Source: Erysipelotrichaceae bacterium (GTDB lineage: Bacteria; Bacillota_I; Bacilli_A; Erysipelotrichales; Erysipelotrichaceae). Taken from it: a DNA stretch of 16,896 nt. The position numbers and the translations under genes were made by a program. Location of the stretch: assembly GCA_900754715.1 (NCBI GenBank), contig CAAEDX010000035.1, forward strand, positions 1 to 16,896, written 5' to 3'. The notes beneath the pieces were generated by a model. That model worked only from the letters and a program-made list of their open reading frames with translations. It was not told where the DNA came from and ran no database searches. This document shows positions 1 through 6,868 of this stretch, in pieces. Position 1 is the stretch's first letter; every line of letters begins with the position of its first letter.

Positions 1-2
1 AA

Positions 3-701
3 TATTCCATCCCGTATTTCTGGGGAACCGTCGGCATCGTCTATGACAAGAACAAAGTCAGCGAGGAAGACTTGCAGGCGGAGGGCTACAATATCTTCCT
101 GGATACGAAATACAAGGGTGACATCTATCTGTATGATTCAGAGCGTGACAGCTTCATGATGGCGCTGAAGGCGCTTGGCTATTCGATGAACACGAGCGAT
201 GAGAATGAGCTCAATGAAGCATATAACTGGCTCGTGCAGTGCGTGGAGACGATGGAACCGGAGATCGTGACCGATGAGATCATCGATAACATGGCGCAGG
301 GGCGCAAGGCGCTGGGCCTGATCTATTCCGGCGACGCGACTTATGTGATGTCAGAAAATGAAGACATGGGGTTCTATATGCCGGAAGATGGAACGAACCT
401 GTGGTCAGACGCGATGGTCATTCCGAAGAACGCCGAGAATCCGGATCTGGCACATGCCTTCATCGATTATGTGTGCACGTATGAAGCTTCCATGGACAAC
501 TCCAGCTTTGTCGGCTATACTTCCCCGAATCAGGAGGTCATGGATGAGCTGAGCGGTCCGGGCGGTGACTTTGAAGGCATCAACGCATATATCCCGAGAT
601 CAGACAATGAGAACGATGAGGTGTTCAAGTATGATGAAGCGACTCGCAAGATCATTGCGGATCTCTTCAGCCGGGTAAAGGTTGCCGCAAGCAACGCATA
701 A
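3..701 (+). CDS. potD: Spermidine/putrescine ABC transporter substrate-binding protein (PotD-like), C-terminal part
   Basis: The frame is open from the left edge, so this is the last 232 residues of a protein whose N-terminus and signal peptide lie outside the window. It reads YSIPYFWGTVGIVYDK at the edge, which matches the hinge region of periplasmic polyamine-binding proteins (PotD/PotF, family SBP_bac_8). Further on, NLWSDAMVIPKNAENP (Trp codon at 402, Asp codon at 408) matches the PotD segment whose Trp and Asp contact the polyamine, and VGYTSPN is a second family block. The protein would capture spermidine or putrescine outside the membrane and deliver it to a PotABC permease, probably encoded upstream because potD is usually last in that operon. 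The TTG at 72 is not the start; family-like sequence continues upstream of it. The gene ends directly before a strong hairpin terminator. The family is confident; the exact polyamine preference is not. Confidence 0.9.
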   Translation, partial: YSIPYFWGTVGIVYDKNKVSEEDLQAEGYNIFLDTKYKGDIYLYDSERDSFMMALKALGYSMNTSDENELNEAYNWLVQCVETMEPEIVTDEIIDNMAQGRKALGLIYSGDATYVMSENEDMGFYMPEDGTNLWSDAMVIPKNAENPDLAHAFIDYVCTYEASMDNSSFVGYTSPNQEVMDELSGPGGDFEGINAYIPRSDNENDEVFKYDEATRKIIADLFSRVKVAASNA

Positions 702-750
702 AAAGAACAGCCATGAATGGGCAAAGGCTCATCCATGGCTGTTTTTCTTT
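701..750. terminator. Bidirectional intrinsic terminator between potD and the fumarase operon
   Basis: Arms 706-719 (AACAGCCATGAATG) and 730-743 (CATCCATGGCTGTT) pair over 14 positions with one mismatch. The stem is flanked by A-rich DNA on the left and TTTTTCTTT on the right. It lies between the potD stop (701) and the converging fumarase beta stop (757), so it can end transcripts from both sides. Confidence 0.85.
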
Positions 751-756
751 ATCTGT

Positions 757-1287
757 TCAGCGTTGTTTGTCGTATACGTCGTTGCCGCTGGTATCGATGG
801 CGACAGTGGCCGGGAAATCTTTGACTTCCAGGCGGGTGATCGCTTCCGCGCCCAGGTCTGCGAAAGCGACCGGCTCCACGCTTTGCACGCATTTGCCCAA
901 CAGCGCGCCGGCGCCGCCGATGGCGACCAGATAAAGGGCGTGATCGCGTACGCAGGCTTCGCGGACCGCCGCGGTGCGGTAGCCTTTGCCGATGGTGATG
1001 CCGACACCCAGGTCATACAGGCGCGGGGCATAGGCATCCATGCGCATGCTGGTGGTCGGGCCGGCACTGCCATAGACATGGCCTAGCGGCGCCGGGGTGG
1101 GACCGACATAATAGATGGTCTGATCCTGAAGCGGCAGCGGCAGCGCTTCATCTCGGTCCAGCATCTCGATGAGGCGTTTGTGCGCGGCGTCGCGTGCGGT
1201 GTACATCACGCCGCTGAGCAGGACCATTTCGCCGGCTTTCAGGCTGTCGCGCTCAGCAGCGGACAGCGGCAGCTGCAGTTTTTTCAT
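757..1287 (-). CDS. Fumarate hydratase class I, beta (C-terminal) subunit
   Basis: The product (176 aa) is the small subunit of two-subunit class I hydro-lyases, fumarase or L(+)-tartrate dehydratase, which reversibly add water to fumarate to give malate. Family blocks visible are YVGPTPAP (residues 60-67), GSAGPTTSMRMD (73-84), the GITIGKG segment (96-102) and the C-terminal FPATVAIDTSGNDVYD. The start is the ATG at 1287, since the frame upstream to 1323 lies inside the alpha gene and an AGGAGGT site sits just before this ATG. The alpha stop and beta start share one base (TGATG), which suggests translational coupling. Tartrate dehydratase is the alternative, but the malic enzyme in the same operon favours fumarase. 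The gene ends at the 701-750 terminator. Confidence 0.9.
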   Translation of the reverse strand: MKKLQLPLSAAERDSLKAGEMVLLSGVMYTARDAAHKRLIEMLDRDEALPLPLQDQTIYYVGPTPAPLGHVYGSAGPTTSMRMDAYAPRLYDLGVGITIGKGYRTAAVREACVRDHALYLVAIGGAGALLGKCVQSVEPVAFADLGAEAITRLEVKDFPATVAIDTSGNDVYDKQR

Positions 1288-2129
1288 CAGAGCACCTCCT
1301 TCGCGTGCCGGGTCACATGGCATGAGATATTGACTGCGCAGGGCAATCCGGCGATATGGGTCGGATAATGTTCGATGTTGATGCGGAAGACCGTGGTCTT
1401 GCCGCCCATGCCTTGCGGTCCGATGTTCAGCGCGTTGGCGGCCTGTGTCAGCTCATCTTCCAGGCGCGCATAGCGTTCATCTTCGTTATGACGGGCCTCG
1501 CGCAGCACAGCTTTCTTGGCCAGCACGGCCGCATGATCAAAGGTGCCGCCGATGCCTACGCCGACCACCATCGGCGGACAGGCATTCGGTCCGGCCTTGC
1601 GGATGGCGGAAAGCACTGTTTCTTTGACACCGTCGATGCCTTGCGCGGGCTTGAGCATCGTGATCACGGACATGTTCTCGCTGCCAAAGCCTTTGGCGCC
1701 CACCGTGATCTCCACGGCTTCTCCTTCTGTCAGTTCGGTATAGAGGATGGCCGGGGCATTGTTCTTTGTGTTGACGCGCGCAAACAGCGGATCGCTGACC
1801 ACAGATTTGCGCAGATAACCTTCTTCATAGCCTCTTGCCACGCCGCGGTCGACAGCTTCCCGCAGGCTGCCGCCGATGAAATGCACATCCTGGCCGATCT
1901 TCATGAAGATGACGGCCATGCCGGTGTCCTGACAGATGGGGATGTGCTCTTCTCTGGCAATGTGAGCATTTTCCAGCAACAGGTCCAATGTGGATCTGGC
2001 GATCGGATGTGTCTCTGCTGCGGCCATCGCTTTCATGTCTTGCTCGATGTCCGCGGGGTATTCGTAGTTGATCTGCTGCACCATGCGGCATACCGCGTCC
2101 TCAACGCGGTTCACATCGATCTCTCTCAT
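1287..2129 (-). CDS. Fumarate hydratase class I, alpha (N-terminal, [4Fe-4S]) subunit
   Basis: The product (280 aa, full length for the family) is the iron-sulfur catalytic subunit that pairs with the beta subunit to interconvert fumarate and malate in the cytoplasm. Cys67 in ICQDTGMAV, Cys184 in ACPPMVVGVGIGG and, by alignment from memory, Cys270 in NISCHVTRHA fit the three ligands of the catalytic [4Fe-4S] cluster; Cys264 is an extra nearby cysteine. Other blocks are LTEGEAVEITVGAKGFGSEN and GPQGMGGKTT. The cluster is solvent-exposed in this family and oxygen-labile, consistent with an anaerobe. Its ATG overlaps the malic enzyme stop by four bases (ATGA), and its own stop overlaps the beta start, so all three genes form one transcript. 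L(+)-tartrate dehydratase alpha is the less likely alternative. Confidence 0.92.
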   Translation of the reverse strand: MREIDVNRVEDAVCRMVQQINYEYPADIEQDMKAMAAAETHPIARSTLDLLLENAHIAREEHIPICQDTGMAVIFMKIGQDVHFIGGSLREAVDRGVARGYEEGYLRKSVVSDPLFARVNTKNNAPAILYTELTEGEAVEITVGAKGFGSENMSVITMLKPAQGIDGVKETVLSAIRKAGPNACPPMVVGVGIGGTFDHAAVLAKKAVLREARHNEDERYARLEDELTQAANALNIGPQGMGGKTTVFRINIEHYPTHIAGLPCAVNISCHVTRHAKEVL

Positions 2130-3283
2130 TTTCCGGCAGCCTCTTTGACCGCTTCGGCGACGGCCTTTACGACCGCTTTGTTAAAGGCATCCGGGATGAT
2201 GTACTCTTCGCTGAGCTCGTCATCCTTCACGATGGCGGCGATGGCCTTGGCGGCCGCGATCTTCATCGTTTCGCTGATGTCGCCGGCCCGGGCGTCAAGG
2301 GCGCCGCGGAAGATGCCTGGGAAGACGAGCACGTTGTTGATCTGGTTAGGAAAGTCGCTGCGGCCGGTGGCCACGACGCGTGCGCCGCCTTTCTTTGCTT
2401 CATCCGGCATGATCTCCGGAACCGGGTTGGCCATGGCAAAGACGATGGCATCGCTGTTCATGGAAGCGACCATCTCAGCATTCACGATATCGGGAGCGCT
2501 GACCCCGATGAAGATGTCGCGTCCCTTCATGGCGTCTTTGAGGCTGCCGCGCAGGTGTTCGCGGTTGGTCTTTTGAGCCATCGCGGCCTGAGCGGGGTTC
2601 ATCCATTCCTCGCCTTCGCACAAGATGCCCATGCGGTCGACCATGATGATGTCACGAGCACCGATCTCCATGAGCAGCGTGGCGATGCTGATGCCGGCGC
2701 TGCCCGCGCCATTGATGACGAAGCGGGCACGCTCCAGCTGCTTGCCGACCAGGCGCAGGGCGTTGAGGATGCCGGCGCTGACCACGATCGCGGTGCCATG
2801 CTGGTCATCGTGGAATACCGGGATGTCCAGTTCCTGGCGCAGCCGCTTCTCGATCTCAAAGCAGCGCGGCGCGCTGATGTCCTCCAGGTTGATGCCGCCG
2901 AAGGTCGGCGCCAGATATTTCACCGTGCGGATGATCTCCTCTGTATCCTGAGTATCCAGGCAGATCGGGAAAGCATCGATGTCAGCGAATTCCTTGAACA
3001 AGATGGCCTTTCCTTCCATGACCGGCATGGCGGCCTTCGCTCCGATGTTGCCCAGGCCGAGCACGGCGCTGCCATCGCTGACGACAGCCACCAGATTGCC
3101 TTTGGCCGTGTAGCGGTATATCGCTTCCGCGTCGGCGTGGATCTCGCGGCATGGCTGAGCCACGCCCGGCGTATAGGCAAGGCTGAGATCCTTCATGTTC
3201 GCTACTTTTACTTTTGATTCCACACTGATCTTGCCATGATGTTCCTCATGGAGCTTCAGTGATTCCTGATATACATCTGCCAT
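2126..3283 (-). CDS. Malic enzyme (malate dehydrogenase, oxaloacetate-decarboxylating)
   Basis: This 385-residue protein belongs to the short bacterial malic enzyme family, which oxidatively decarboxylates L-malate to pyruvate and CO2 using NAD or NADP and a divalent metal. Visible motifs are [10 protein letters not shown] (36-45), the [17 protein letters not shown] block with the likely catalytic Lys92, metal-site residues in NLEDISAP (132-139) and FHDDQHGTA (157-165), the Rossmann loop NGAGSAG (191-197), ANPVPE, and [13 protein letters not shown]. The ATG at 3283 is preferred over the one at 3301 because the GGGAGG site lies between them, seven bases before 3283. Without a phosphotransacetylase domain it is the short, MaeA/YtsJ-like type. 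The acidic residue after the second Rossmann strand (MVDRMG) hints at NAD, but cofactor choice is uncertain. It is first in an operon with fumarase, giving fumarate to malate to pyruvate. Confidence 0.95.
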   Translation of the reverse strand: MADVYQESLKLHEEHHGKISVESKVKVANMKDLSLAYTPGVAQPCREIHADAEAIYRYTAKGNLVAVVSDGSAVLGLGNIGAKAAMPVMEGKAILFKEFADIDAFPICLDTQDTEEIIRTVKYLAPTFGGINLEDISAPRCFEIEKRLRQELDIPVFHDDQHGTAIVVSAGILNALRLVGKQLERARFVINGAGSAGISIATLLMEIGARDIIMVDRMGILCEGEEWMNPAQAAMAQKTNREHLRGSLKDAMKGRDIFIGVSAPDIVNAEMVASMNSDAIVFAMANPVPEIMPDEAKKGGARVVATGRSDFPNQINNVLVFPGIFRGALDARAGDISETMKIAAAKAIAAIVKDDELSEEYIIPDAFNKAVVKAVAEAVKEAAGK

Positions 3284-3310
3284 ATCATTTCCTCCCGTCA
3301 TTTCTTGTCT

Positions 3311-3319
3311 ATTATATCA
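3311..3319 (-). promoter_or_regulatory. Promoter (extended -10) of the malic enzyme-fumarase operon
   Basis: On the minus strand the sequence reads TGATATAATAGAC, a perfect TATAAT (3316 to 3311) with the TG of an extended -10. No good -35 is visible at 16-18 bp (CCGAAA at best), which is tolerable for extended -10 promoters. The start site would fall near 3304, leaving a short leader before the GGGAGG site at about 3291-3296. Confidence 0.6.
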
Positions 3320-3355
3320 TGTTTGGCGTGCACTTTCGGGAAATCCTTTCGGCTT

Positions 3356-3365
3356 TTGCATGCAA
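3356..3365. promoter_or_regulatory. Palindrome TTGCATGCAA midway between divergent promoters (candidate operator)
   Basis: A perfect 10-bp palindrome lies almost exactly halfway between the -10 elements of the divergent malic enzyme and AEC promoters. Its position suits a regulator acting on both. No regulator gene is present nearby, so the assignment is inference. Confidence 0.3.
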
Positions 3366-3373
3366 GACGGACA

Positions 3374-3402
3374 CTGTCATGTTTTGACACATCTGGTATA
3401 AT
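3374..3402 (+). promoter_or_regulatory. Promoter of the AEC permease gene, with an overlapping inverted repeat
   Basis: CTGTCA (3374-3379) is followed after 17 bp by TATAAT (3397-3402), with TG at 3394-3395 giving an extended -10. Transcription would start near 3409, leaving only about 15 nt before the start codon. The inverted repeat TGTCA-N5-TGACA (3375-3389) covers the -35 and part of the spacer, so a bound protein there would probably repress. Confidence 0.6.
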
Positions 3403-3423
3403 AGACGGGAAAAGAAAGCCGGG

Positions 3424-4344
3424 ATGCAAATGAACATGATCAATCTGCAGATCCAGATCTTTTTCATGGCGCTGGTGGGATTCGTGCTGGGCCGCAAGAA
3501 GGTGCTGGATGCCAGGACGAGAGGCCATCTGACTGATCTTGTCCTGATGATCGCGCTGCCTTGTTCCATCATCGGATCATTCCAGATGGAACTGTCTGCC
3601 CAGATCCTGAGCGCGACGCTGAGCGTGCTGCTCATCTCCATCGCAATTCAGGGACTTTACTGGATATGGAATCACTTGTTTTACCGCCATGAGAGCGAGG
3701 ATCGCCGCATCTGCCTGAAGTACGCGACAATGGTCTCCAACGCAGGCTTCATCGGCATGCCGGTGTCAGCCGCGGTCTATGGCCCCACAGGGCTGTTATA
3801 TGCCTCTGTCTTTCTGTTGCCGCAGCGCATCTTCATGTGGTCCTATGGGCTGTCGATGTTTACCGATGTCGATGGCCGGGAGGTCGTCAAGAAGGTGCTC
3901 ACACATCCATGCATCGTGTCGATCTTCATCGGCATGGCCCTTATGGTGCTTTATACGTGCGGCATCCATCTGCCGCAGGCGCTGGATGATACGATATCCG
4001 CGCTGGGCGCGTGCAGCACGCCGCTGAGCATGATGCTGACAGGGGCGATCCTCAGCGATGTGAACTTGCGTGAGCTGTTTCAGAAGCAGGTGCTGCTGTT
4101 CAGTCTTTACCGGCTGATCATCCTGCCCCTCATCGTGCTGGCGCTTTTGCTCTGGCTGCCGCTCGATCCGCTGAGCATGAAGGTAAGCGTGCTGCTGACG
4201 GCGATGCCGGCAGCGAACACGACGGCCATGCTTGCGGGCAAATATGGGCGGGATCCCGTATTTGCCTCTGAGCTGATCATGACTTCCACGCTGCTCTCTT
4301 TGTTTACCATACCGCTGGTCAGCGGACTGCTCTCCCTGGTGTGA
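3424..4344 (+). CDS. AEC-family (auxin efflux carrier) permease, possible malate/dicarboxylate transporter
   Basis: The product (306 aa) is strongly hydrophobic with about ten predicted membrane segments in two halves, typical of the AEC family (Pfam Mem_trans). Recognisable blocks are the N-terminal GFVLGRKKVLD segment, SNAGFIGMPVSAAVYGPTGLLYASV in the middle, and AMPAANTTAMLAGKYG near the C-terminus; in this family the conserved Asn and small-residue motifs sit at the crossing helices. Some AEC members (MleP/MaeP-type) move malate. Here the gene is divergent from malic enzyme and fumarase with only 140 bp between, so malate or a related C4 acid is a reasonable substrate guess. Three close ATG codons (3424, 3430, 3436) share one weak ribosome site, so the exact start is uncertain by a few codons. 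There is no terminator between it and the next gene. Confidence 0.85.
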   Translation: MQMNMINLQIQIFFMALVGFVLGRKKVLDARTRGHLTDLVLMIALPCSIIGSFQMELSAQILSATLSVLLISIAIQGLYWIWNHLFYRHESEDRRICLKYATMVSNAGFIGMPVSAAVYGPTGLLYASVFLLPQRIFMWSYGLSMFTDVDGREVVKKVLTHPCIVSIFIGMALMVLYTCGIHLPQALDDTISALGACSTPLSMMLTGAILSDVNLRELFQKQVLLFSLYRLIILPLIVLALLLWLPLDPLSMKVSVLLTAMPAANTTAMLAGKYGRDPVFASELIMTSTLLSLFTIPLVSGLLSLV

Positions 4345-4350
4345 AAAAGC

Positions 4351-4379
4351 TTGAAGCGCCAGCGGAAACCATCTATAAT
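4351..4379 (+). promoter_or_regulatory. Promoter of the TSUP transporter gene
   Basis: TTGAAG (4351-4356) is separated by exactly 17 bp from TATAAT (4374-4379). It begins seven bases after the AEC stop codon. The predicted start near 4386 is followed by an AAGGGG ribosome site (4393-4398) eight bases before the ATG at 4407. Confidence 0.75.
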
Positions 4380-4406
4380 GGACGGTGCGTTTAAGGGGAA
4401 TGATAT

Positions 4407-5171
4407 ATGGAAGTCACGTTGCAAATGGTCTTGATCGTCTGCCCGCTGGTGTTCCTGGCGGGCTTCATCGATGCCGCGGCAGGAGGCGGCGGCCTGATCT
4501 CGCTGCCTGCTTATTTTCTGGCAGGACTGCCGGCTCATACGGCCATCGCGACCAATAAGCTGTCCAGCTCACTGGGCACAGTGGCGGCCTCTCTGCGGTT
4601 TTACCGCAGCCGGCTGATCCAGAAAGATGTGGTCATCCTGGGCATCGTCTGCGCGCTGAGCGGTTCGGCCATCGGCTCCAATCTTTCGCTGATGGCCAGC
4701 GAAAACCTGATCCAGCTCATCATGATCCCGCTGCTGCCGTTTGTCGCGTATTATGTCCTCAGGGGCAAGGGACTCAAGGATCAGGTCTTGGAAGAGCTGG
4801 TCTCGCGCCGGCGCCTGCTTGCCGTGACAGCGTTTTCTGCCTTTGTGGTCGGCATCTACGATGGCTTTTACGGGCCGGGGACCGGAACCTTTCTGATCTT
4901 GCTGTTCACCGGACTGGCGCACATGGATGTCAAGATGGCATCTGGCAATGCCAAGGTGCTCAATCTGGCCAGCAACGTCATGTCGCTCACGGTGTTCCTG
5001 CTCAATGGCAAGGTGCTTTTCGCGCTCGGTCTGCCGGCTGCCCTGTGCAGCATCGCAGGCAATTATCTGGGCAGCGGGCTGGTGCTGAAAAATGGCATGA
5101 AGGCAGTGCGCCCGATCATCATCGTGGTGCTGCTCATCTTGTTCATCCGTCTGGTCAGCGAACTGCTTTGA
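4407..5171 (+). CDS. TSUP-family (TauE/SafE, YfcA-like) membrane anion transporter
   Basis: This 254-residue integral membrane protein fits the TSUP/COG0730 family, whose members carry sulfite, sulfoacetate and other organosulfur or carboxylate anions across the membrane. The two halves show the internal duplication typical of the family: GFIDAAAGGGGLISLPAYF with IATNKLSSSLG in the first half, and GIYDGFYGPGTGTFLILLF with MASGNAKVLNLASN in the second. About seven to eight hydrophobic segments are apparent. The start is well supported by AAGGGG at 4393-4398. It has its own promoter, although read-through from the AEC gene is possible because no terminator separates them. The substrate cannot be read from the sequence: sulfite or a related anion is a family-level guess, and the C4-acid neighbours allow a carboxylate. 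Confidence 0.88.
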   Translation: MEVTLQMVLIVCPLVFLAGFIDAAAGGGGLISLPAYFLAGLPAHTAIATNKLSSSLGTVAASLRFYRSRLIQKDVVILGIVCALSGSAIGSNLSLMASENLIQLIMIPLLPFVAYYVLRGKGLKDQVLEELVSRRRLLAVTAFSAFVVGIYDGFYGPGTGTFLILLFTGLAHMDVKMASGNAKVLNLASNVMSLTVFLLNGKVLFALGLPAALCSIAGNYLGSGLVLKNGMKAVRPIIIVVLLILFIRLVSELL

Positions 5172-5176
5172 AATGC

Positions 5177-5205
5177 TGGAAACAAGGCGGAAAGTGCGTT
5201 AGAAT
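5177..5205 (+). promoter_or_regulatory. Probable promoter of the DUF362-kinase-Tim44 operon
   Basis: TGGAAA (5177-5182), a 17-bp spacer and TAGAAT (5200-5205) form a plausible sigma-A promoter. The -10 is followed by AGAC, as in three other promoters of this window. Transcription would start near 5212, exactly at the foot of the hairpin at 5213-5240. Confidence 0.5.
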
Positions 5206-5212
5206 AGACACG

Positions 5213-5240
5213 AAAAGACTGCACGATGTTGCAGTCTTTT
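5213..5240 (+). terminator. Perfect 11-bp hairpin with T-tail, between TSUP gene and DUF362 operon
   Basis: Arms 5213-5223 (AAAAGACTGCA) and 5230-5240 (TGCAGTCTTTT) pair perfectly around a 6-nt loop. It lies 41 bp after the TSUP stop and can terminate that transcript. It also lies at the predicted 5' end of the next transcript, so it could instead act as a 5' stabilising hairpin or early attenuator. Confidence 0.65.
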
Positions 5241-5258
5241 GTGAAAGGAATGGTTGTA

Positions 5259-6383
5259 ATGGAAAAAAGCAAGGTGTTTTTTACGGATATGCGGGCTCTG
5301 CCAGGCACGAGCCTGCCGCAGAAGCTGCAGAAGCTGATGCGCCGCGCCGGCATCGCGGATATCGATCTCGATCGCAAGATCACGGCGATCAAGATGCATT
5401 TCGGGGAGCCGGGCAATCTGTCTTATCTGCGGCCGAACTATGCGAAGGCCGTGGCTGATCTGATCAAGGAGCTGGGCGGCCGCCCGTTCCTCACCGACTG
5501 CAATACACTGTATGTCGGAAGGCGCAAAGATGCGCTGGAGCATCTGAGCGCGGCATATGAGAATGGCTTCGGAGTGCTGAGCACTGGCTGTCATGTGATC
5601 ATCGGCGATGGCCTGAAAGGCACCGACGATGTGTATGTGCCGGTGCATGGCGGTGAGCTGGTGAAAGAAGCGAAGATCGGCAAAGCGATCATGGACGCGG
5701 ATGTGTTCATCAGTCTCAGTCATTTTAAGGGTCATGAGATGGCTGGCTTCGGCGGAGCCATCAAGAACATCGGCATGGGCTGCGGCAGCCGGGCCGGCAA
5801 GATGGAGATGCACCGCAGCGGCAAGCCCAGCGTGGATAAGGAAAAGTGCGTCGGCTGCGGCGCCTGCGCCCGCAACTGCGCGCATGGTGCCATCCGCTTT
5901 GACGAACAGCGCCATGCCGGCATCGATCATGACCGTTGTGTCGGCTGCGGACGCTGCCTTGGTGCCTGCAACTTTGACGCGGTATACAACAGCAATGATT
6001 CCGCGGTGAAGGAGATGAACATGAAGATGGCCGAATACACGAAGGCAGTGCTGGATGACCGTCCGCATTTCCATGTTTCGCTGGCCATCGAGATCTCCCC
6101 GTATTGCGACTGTCATCCGGAAAATGATACACCGATCCTGCCCAACATCGGCATGTTCGCCTCTTTCGATCCGGTCGCGCTGGATCAGGCCTGCGCCGAC
6201 GCGTGCAATGCCGCCGCGCCGCTGGCCGGCAGCCTGCTGGATGAGCATATGCACGATGCGCATTTCCATGATCACCATGATCATTTCCGCAACACGACGC
6301 CGGAGAGCGAGTGGCAGACTTGTCTGGAACATGCGGAGAAGATCGGTGTGGGTACCCGCGCCTATGAGCTGATCCGCATATGA
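5259..6383 (+). CDS. DUF362 domain protein with two [4Fe-4S] ferredoxin motifs
   Basis: The product (374 aa) carries a DUF362 domain split around a ferredoxin insert. The N-terminal part has ITAIKMHFGEPGNLSYLRP (41-59) and ADVFISLSHFKGHEMAGFGGAIKNIGMGCG (147-176). Two CxxCxxCxxxC clusters follow (Cys197/200/203/207 and Cys227/230/233/237), enough for two [4Fe-4S] clusters, and DUF362-type sequence resumes with FDPVALDQAC (303-312). The protein is cytoplasmic by sequence and presumably moves electrons, but the family has no settled reaction. Two oddities are a CDC motif at 283-285 and a histidine-rich stretch at 330-342 (seven His in thirteen residues), which could bind metal. The start at 5259 is set by AAAGGA (5244-5249); upstream in-frame ATGs at 5226 and 5250 lie in the hairpin or too close to this site. 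Its stop overlaps the next gene by four bases. Confidence 0.9.
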   Translation: MEKSKVFFTDMRALPGTSLPQKLQKLMRRAGIADIDLDRKITAIKMHFGEPGNLSYLRPNYAKAVADLIKELGGRPFLTDCNTLYVGRRKDALEHLSAAYENGFGVLSTGCHVIIGDGLKGTDDVYVPVHGGELVKEAKIGKAIMDADVFISLSHFKGHEMAGFGGAIKNIGMGCGSRAGKMEMHRSGKPSVDKEKCVGCGACARNCAHGAIRFDEQRHAGIDHDRCVGCGRCLGACNFDAVYNSNDSAVKEMNMKMAEYTKAVLDDRPHFHVSLAIEISPYCDCHPENDTPILPNIGMFASFDPVALDQACADACNAAAPLAGSLLDEHMHDAHFHDHHDHFRNTTPESEWQTCLEHAEKIGVGTRAYELIRI

Positions 6384-6868
6384 GCAAGGTCTATCTGCTG
6401 TGCGGTCAGGTCGCCGCAGGCAAGAGCACGTATGCCCGGACGCTGGCCGAAAGGGAAGGCGCGCTCATCCTCTCGGCCGATGAGCTGCTGCTGAAGCTGG
6501 AAGACCGCTGCCAGGGACCTGCGCACCAGCGGGAGATGGAAGAGCGGATCCAGGCCTATTTCCTGACTCTCATCCTTCAGCTGCAGAAGCTGGGTGTGCC
6601 CTGCGTGCTCGATCATGGCAACTGGTACGCCGATGGCAGAGCGCAGGTGATGCGCTTTTGCGCGGATCATCATATTCCGTGTGAAGTGATCTGGGTGCGC
6701 TGTCATGAACAGACGCGGAAGAAACGGCTGCAGGCGCGCAACGCACAGCTGAAAACAAAGCAAGGCCGCCATTATCTCATCGACGAAAAGATGATGGCAC
6801 GCTTTGACAGCTGGTTTGAGGCGCCTGAGGACGTATGCATCGTATGGAGCGACGCAGATGAAGCATAA
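6380..6868 (+). CDS. Small P-loop kinase / AAA-family ATPase (predicted kinase)
   Basis: This 162-residue protein begins with a Walker A motif, CGQVAAGKST (residues 8-17), right after the first beta strand, and has the size and layout of predicted kinases of the zeta-toxin/gluconate-kinase-like group (COG0645/COG4639). LILSADELLLKL (28-39) supplies the acidic residues usual after strand 2, GVPCVLDHGNWYADGRAQVMRF resembles the Walker-B-like segment with Asp and an asparagine/tryptophan pair, and the Arg-rich HEQTRKKRLQARNAQ helix resembles a lid. It would phosphorylate a small molecule or nucleotide; the substrate is unknown. It starts inside the end of the DUF362 gene (ATGA, four-base overlap) and its last 11 bases overlap the Tim44-like gene, so the three are co-translated. 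There is no antitoxin-like partner, so a toxin role is unlikely. Confidence 0.82.
   Translation: MSKVYLLCGQVAAGKSTYARTLAEREGALILSADELLLKLEDRCQGPAHQREMEERIQAYFLTLILQLQKLGVPCVLDHGNWYADGRAQVMRFCADHHIPCEVIWVRCHEQTRKKRLQARNAQLKTKQGRHYLIDEKMMARFDSWFEAPEDVCIVWSDADEA

Noticed and set aside
1356..2576. A 406-residue open frame on the plus strand
   Set aside because: It is antisense to fumarase alpha and malic enzyme, whose motifs are unmistakable; the translation is Ala/His/Arg-rich with no family features.
3384..3402. Perfect TTGACA followed by perfect TATAAT
   Set aside because: The spacer is only 7 bp, too short for a promoter; CTGTCA at 17 bp with an extended -10 fits better.
5199..6332. A 377-residue open frame on the minus strand
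   Set aside because: It mirrors the DUF362 gene and its His/Ala/Met-rich translation is a by-product of codon use on the other strand.
6804..6857. Extended N-terminus for the Tim44-like protein
   Set aside because: It runs within the kinase gene and would bury the signal sequence behind 18 extra residues; the ATG at 6858 has a ribosome site.
6380..6868. Zeta-type toxin of a toxin-antitoxin pair
   Set aside because: There is no small antitoxin gene next to it; it is embedded in an operon with a redox protein and a membrane protein.
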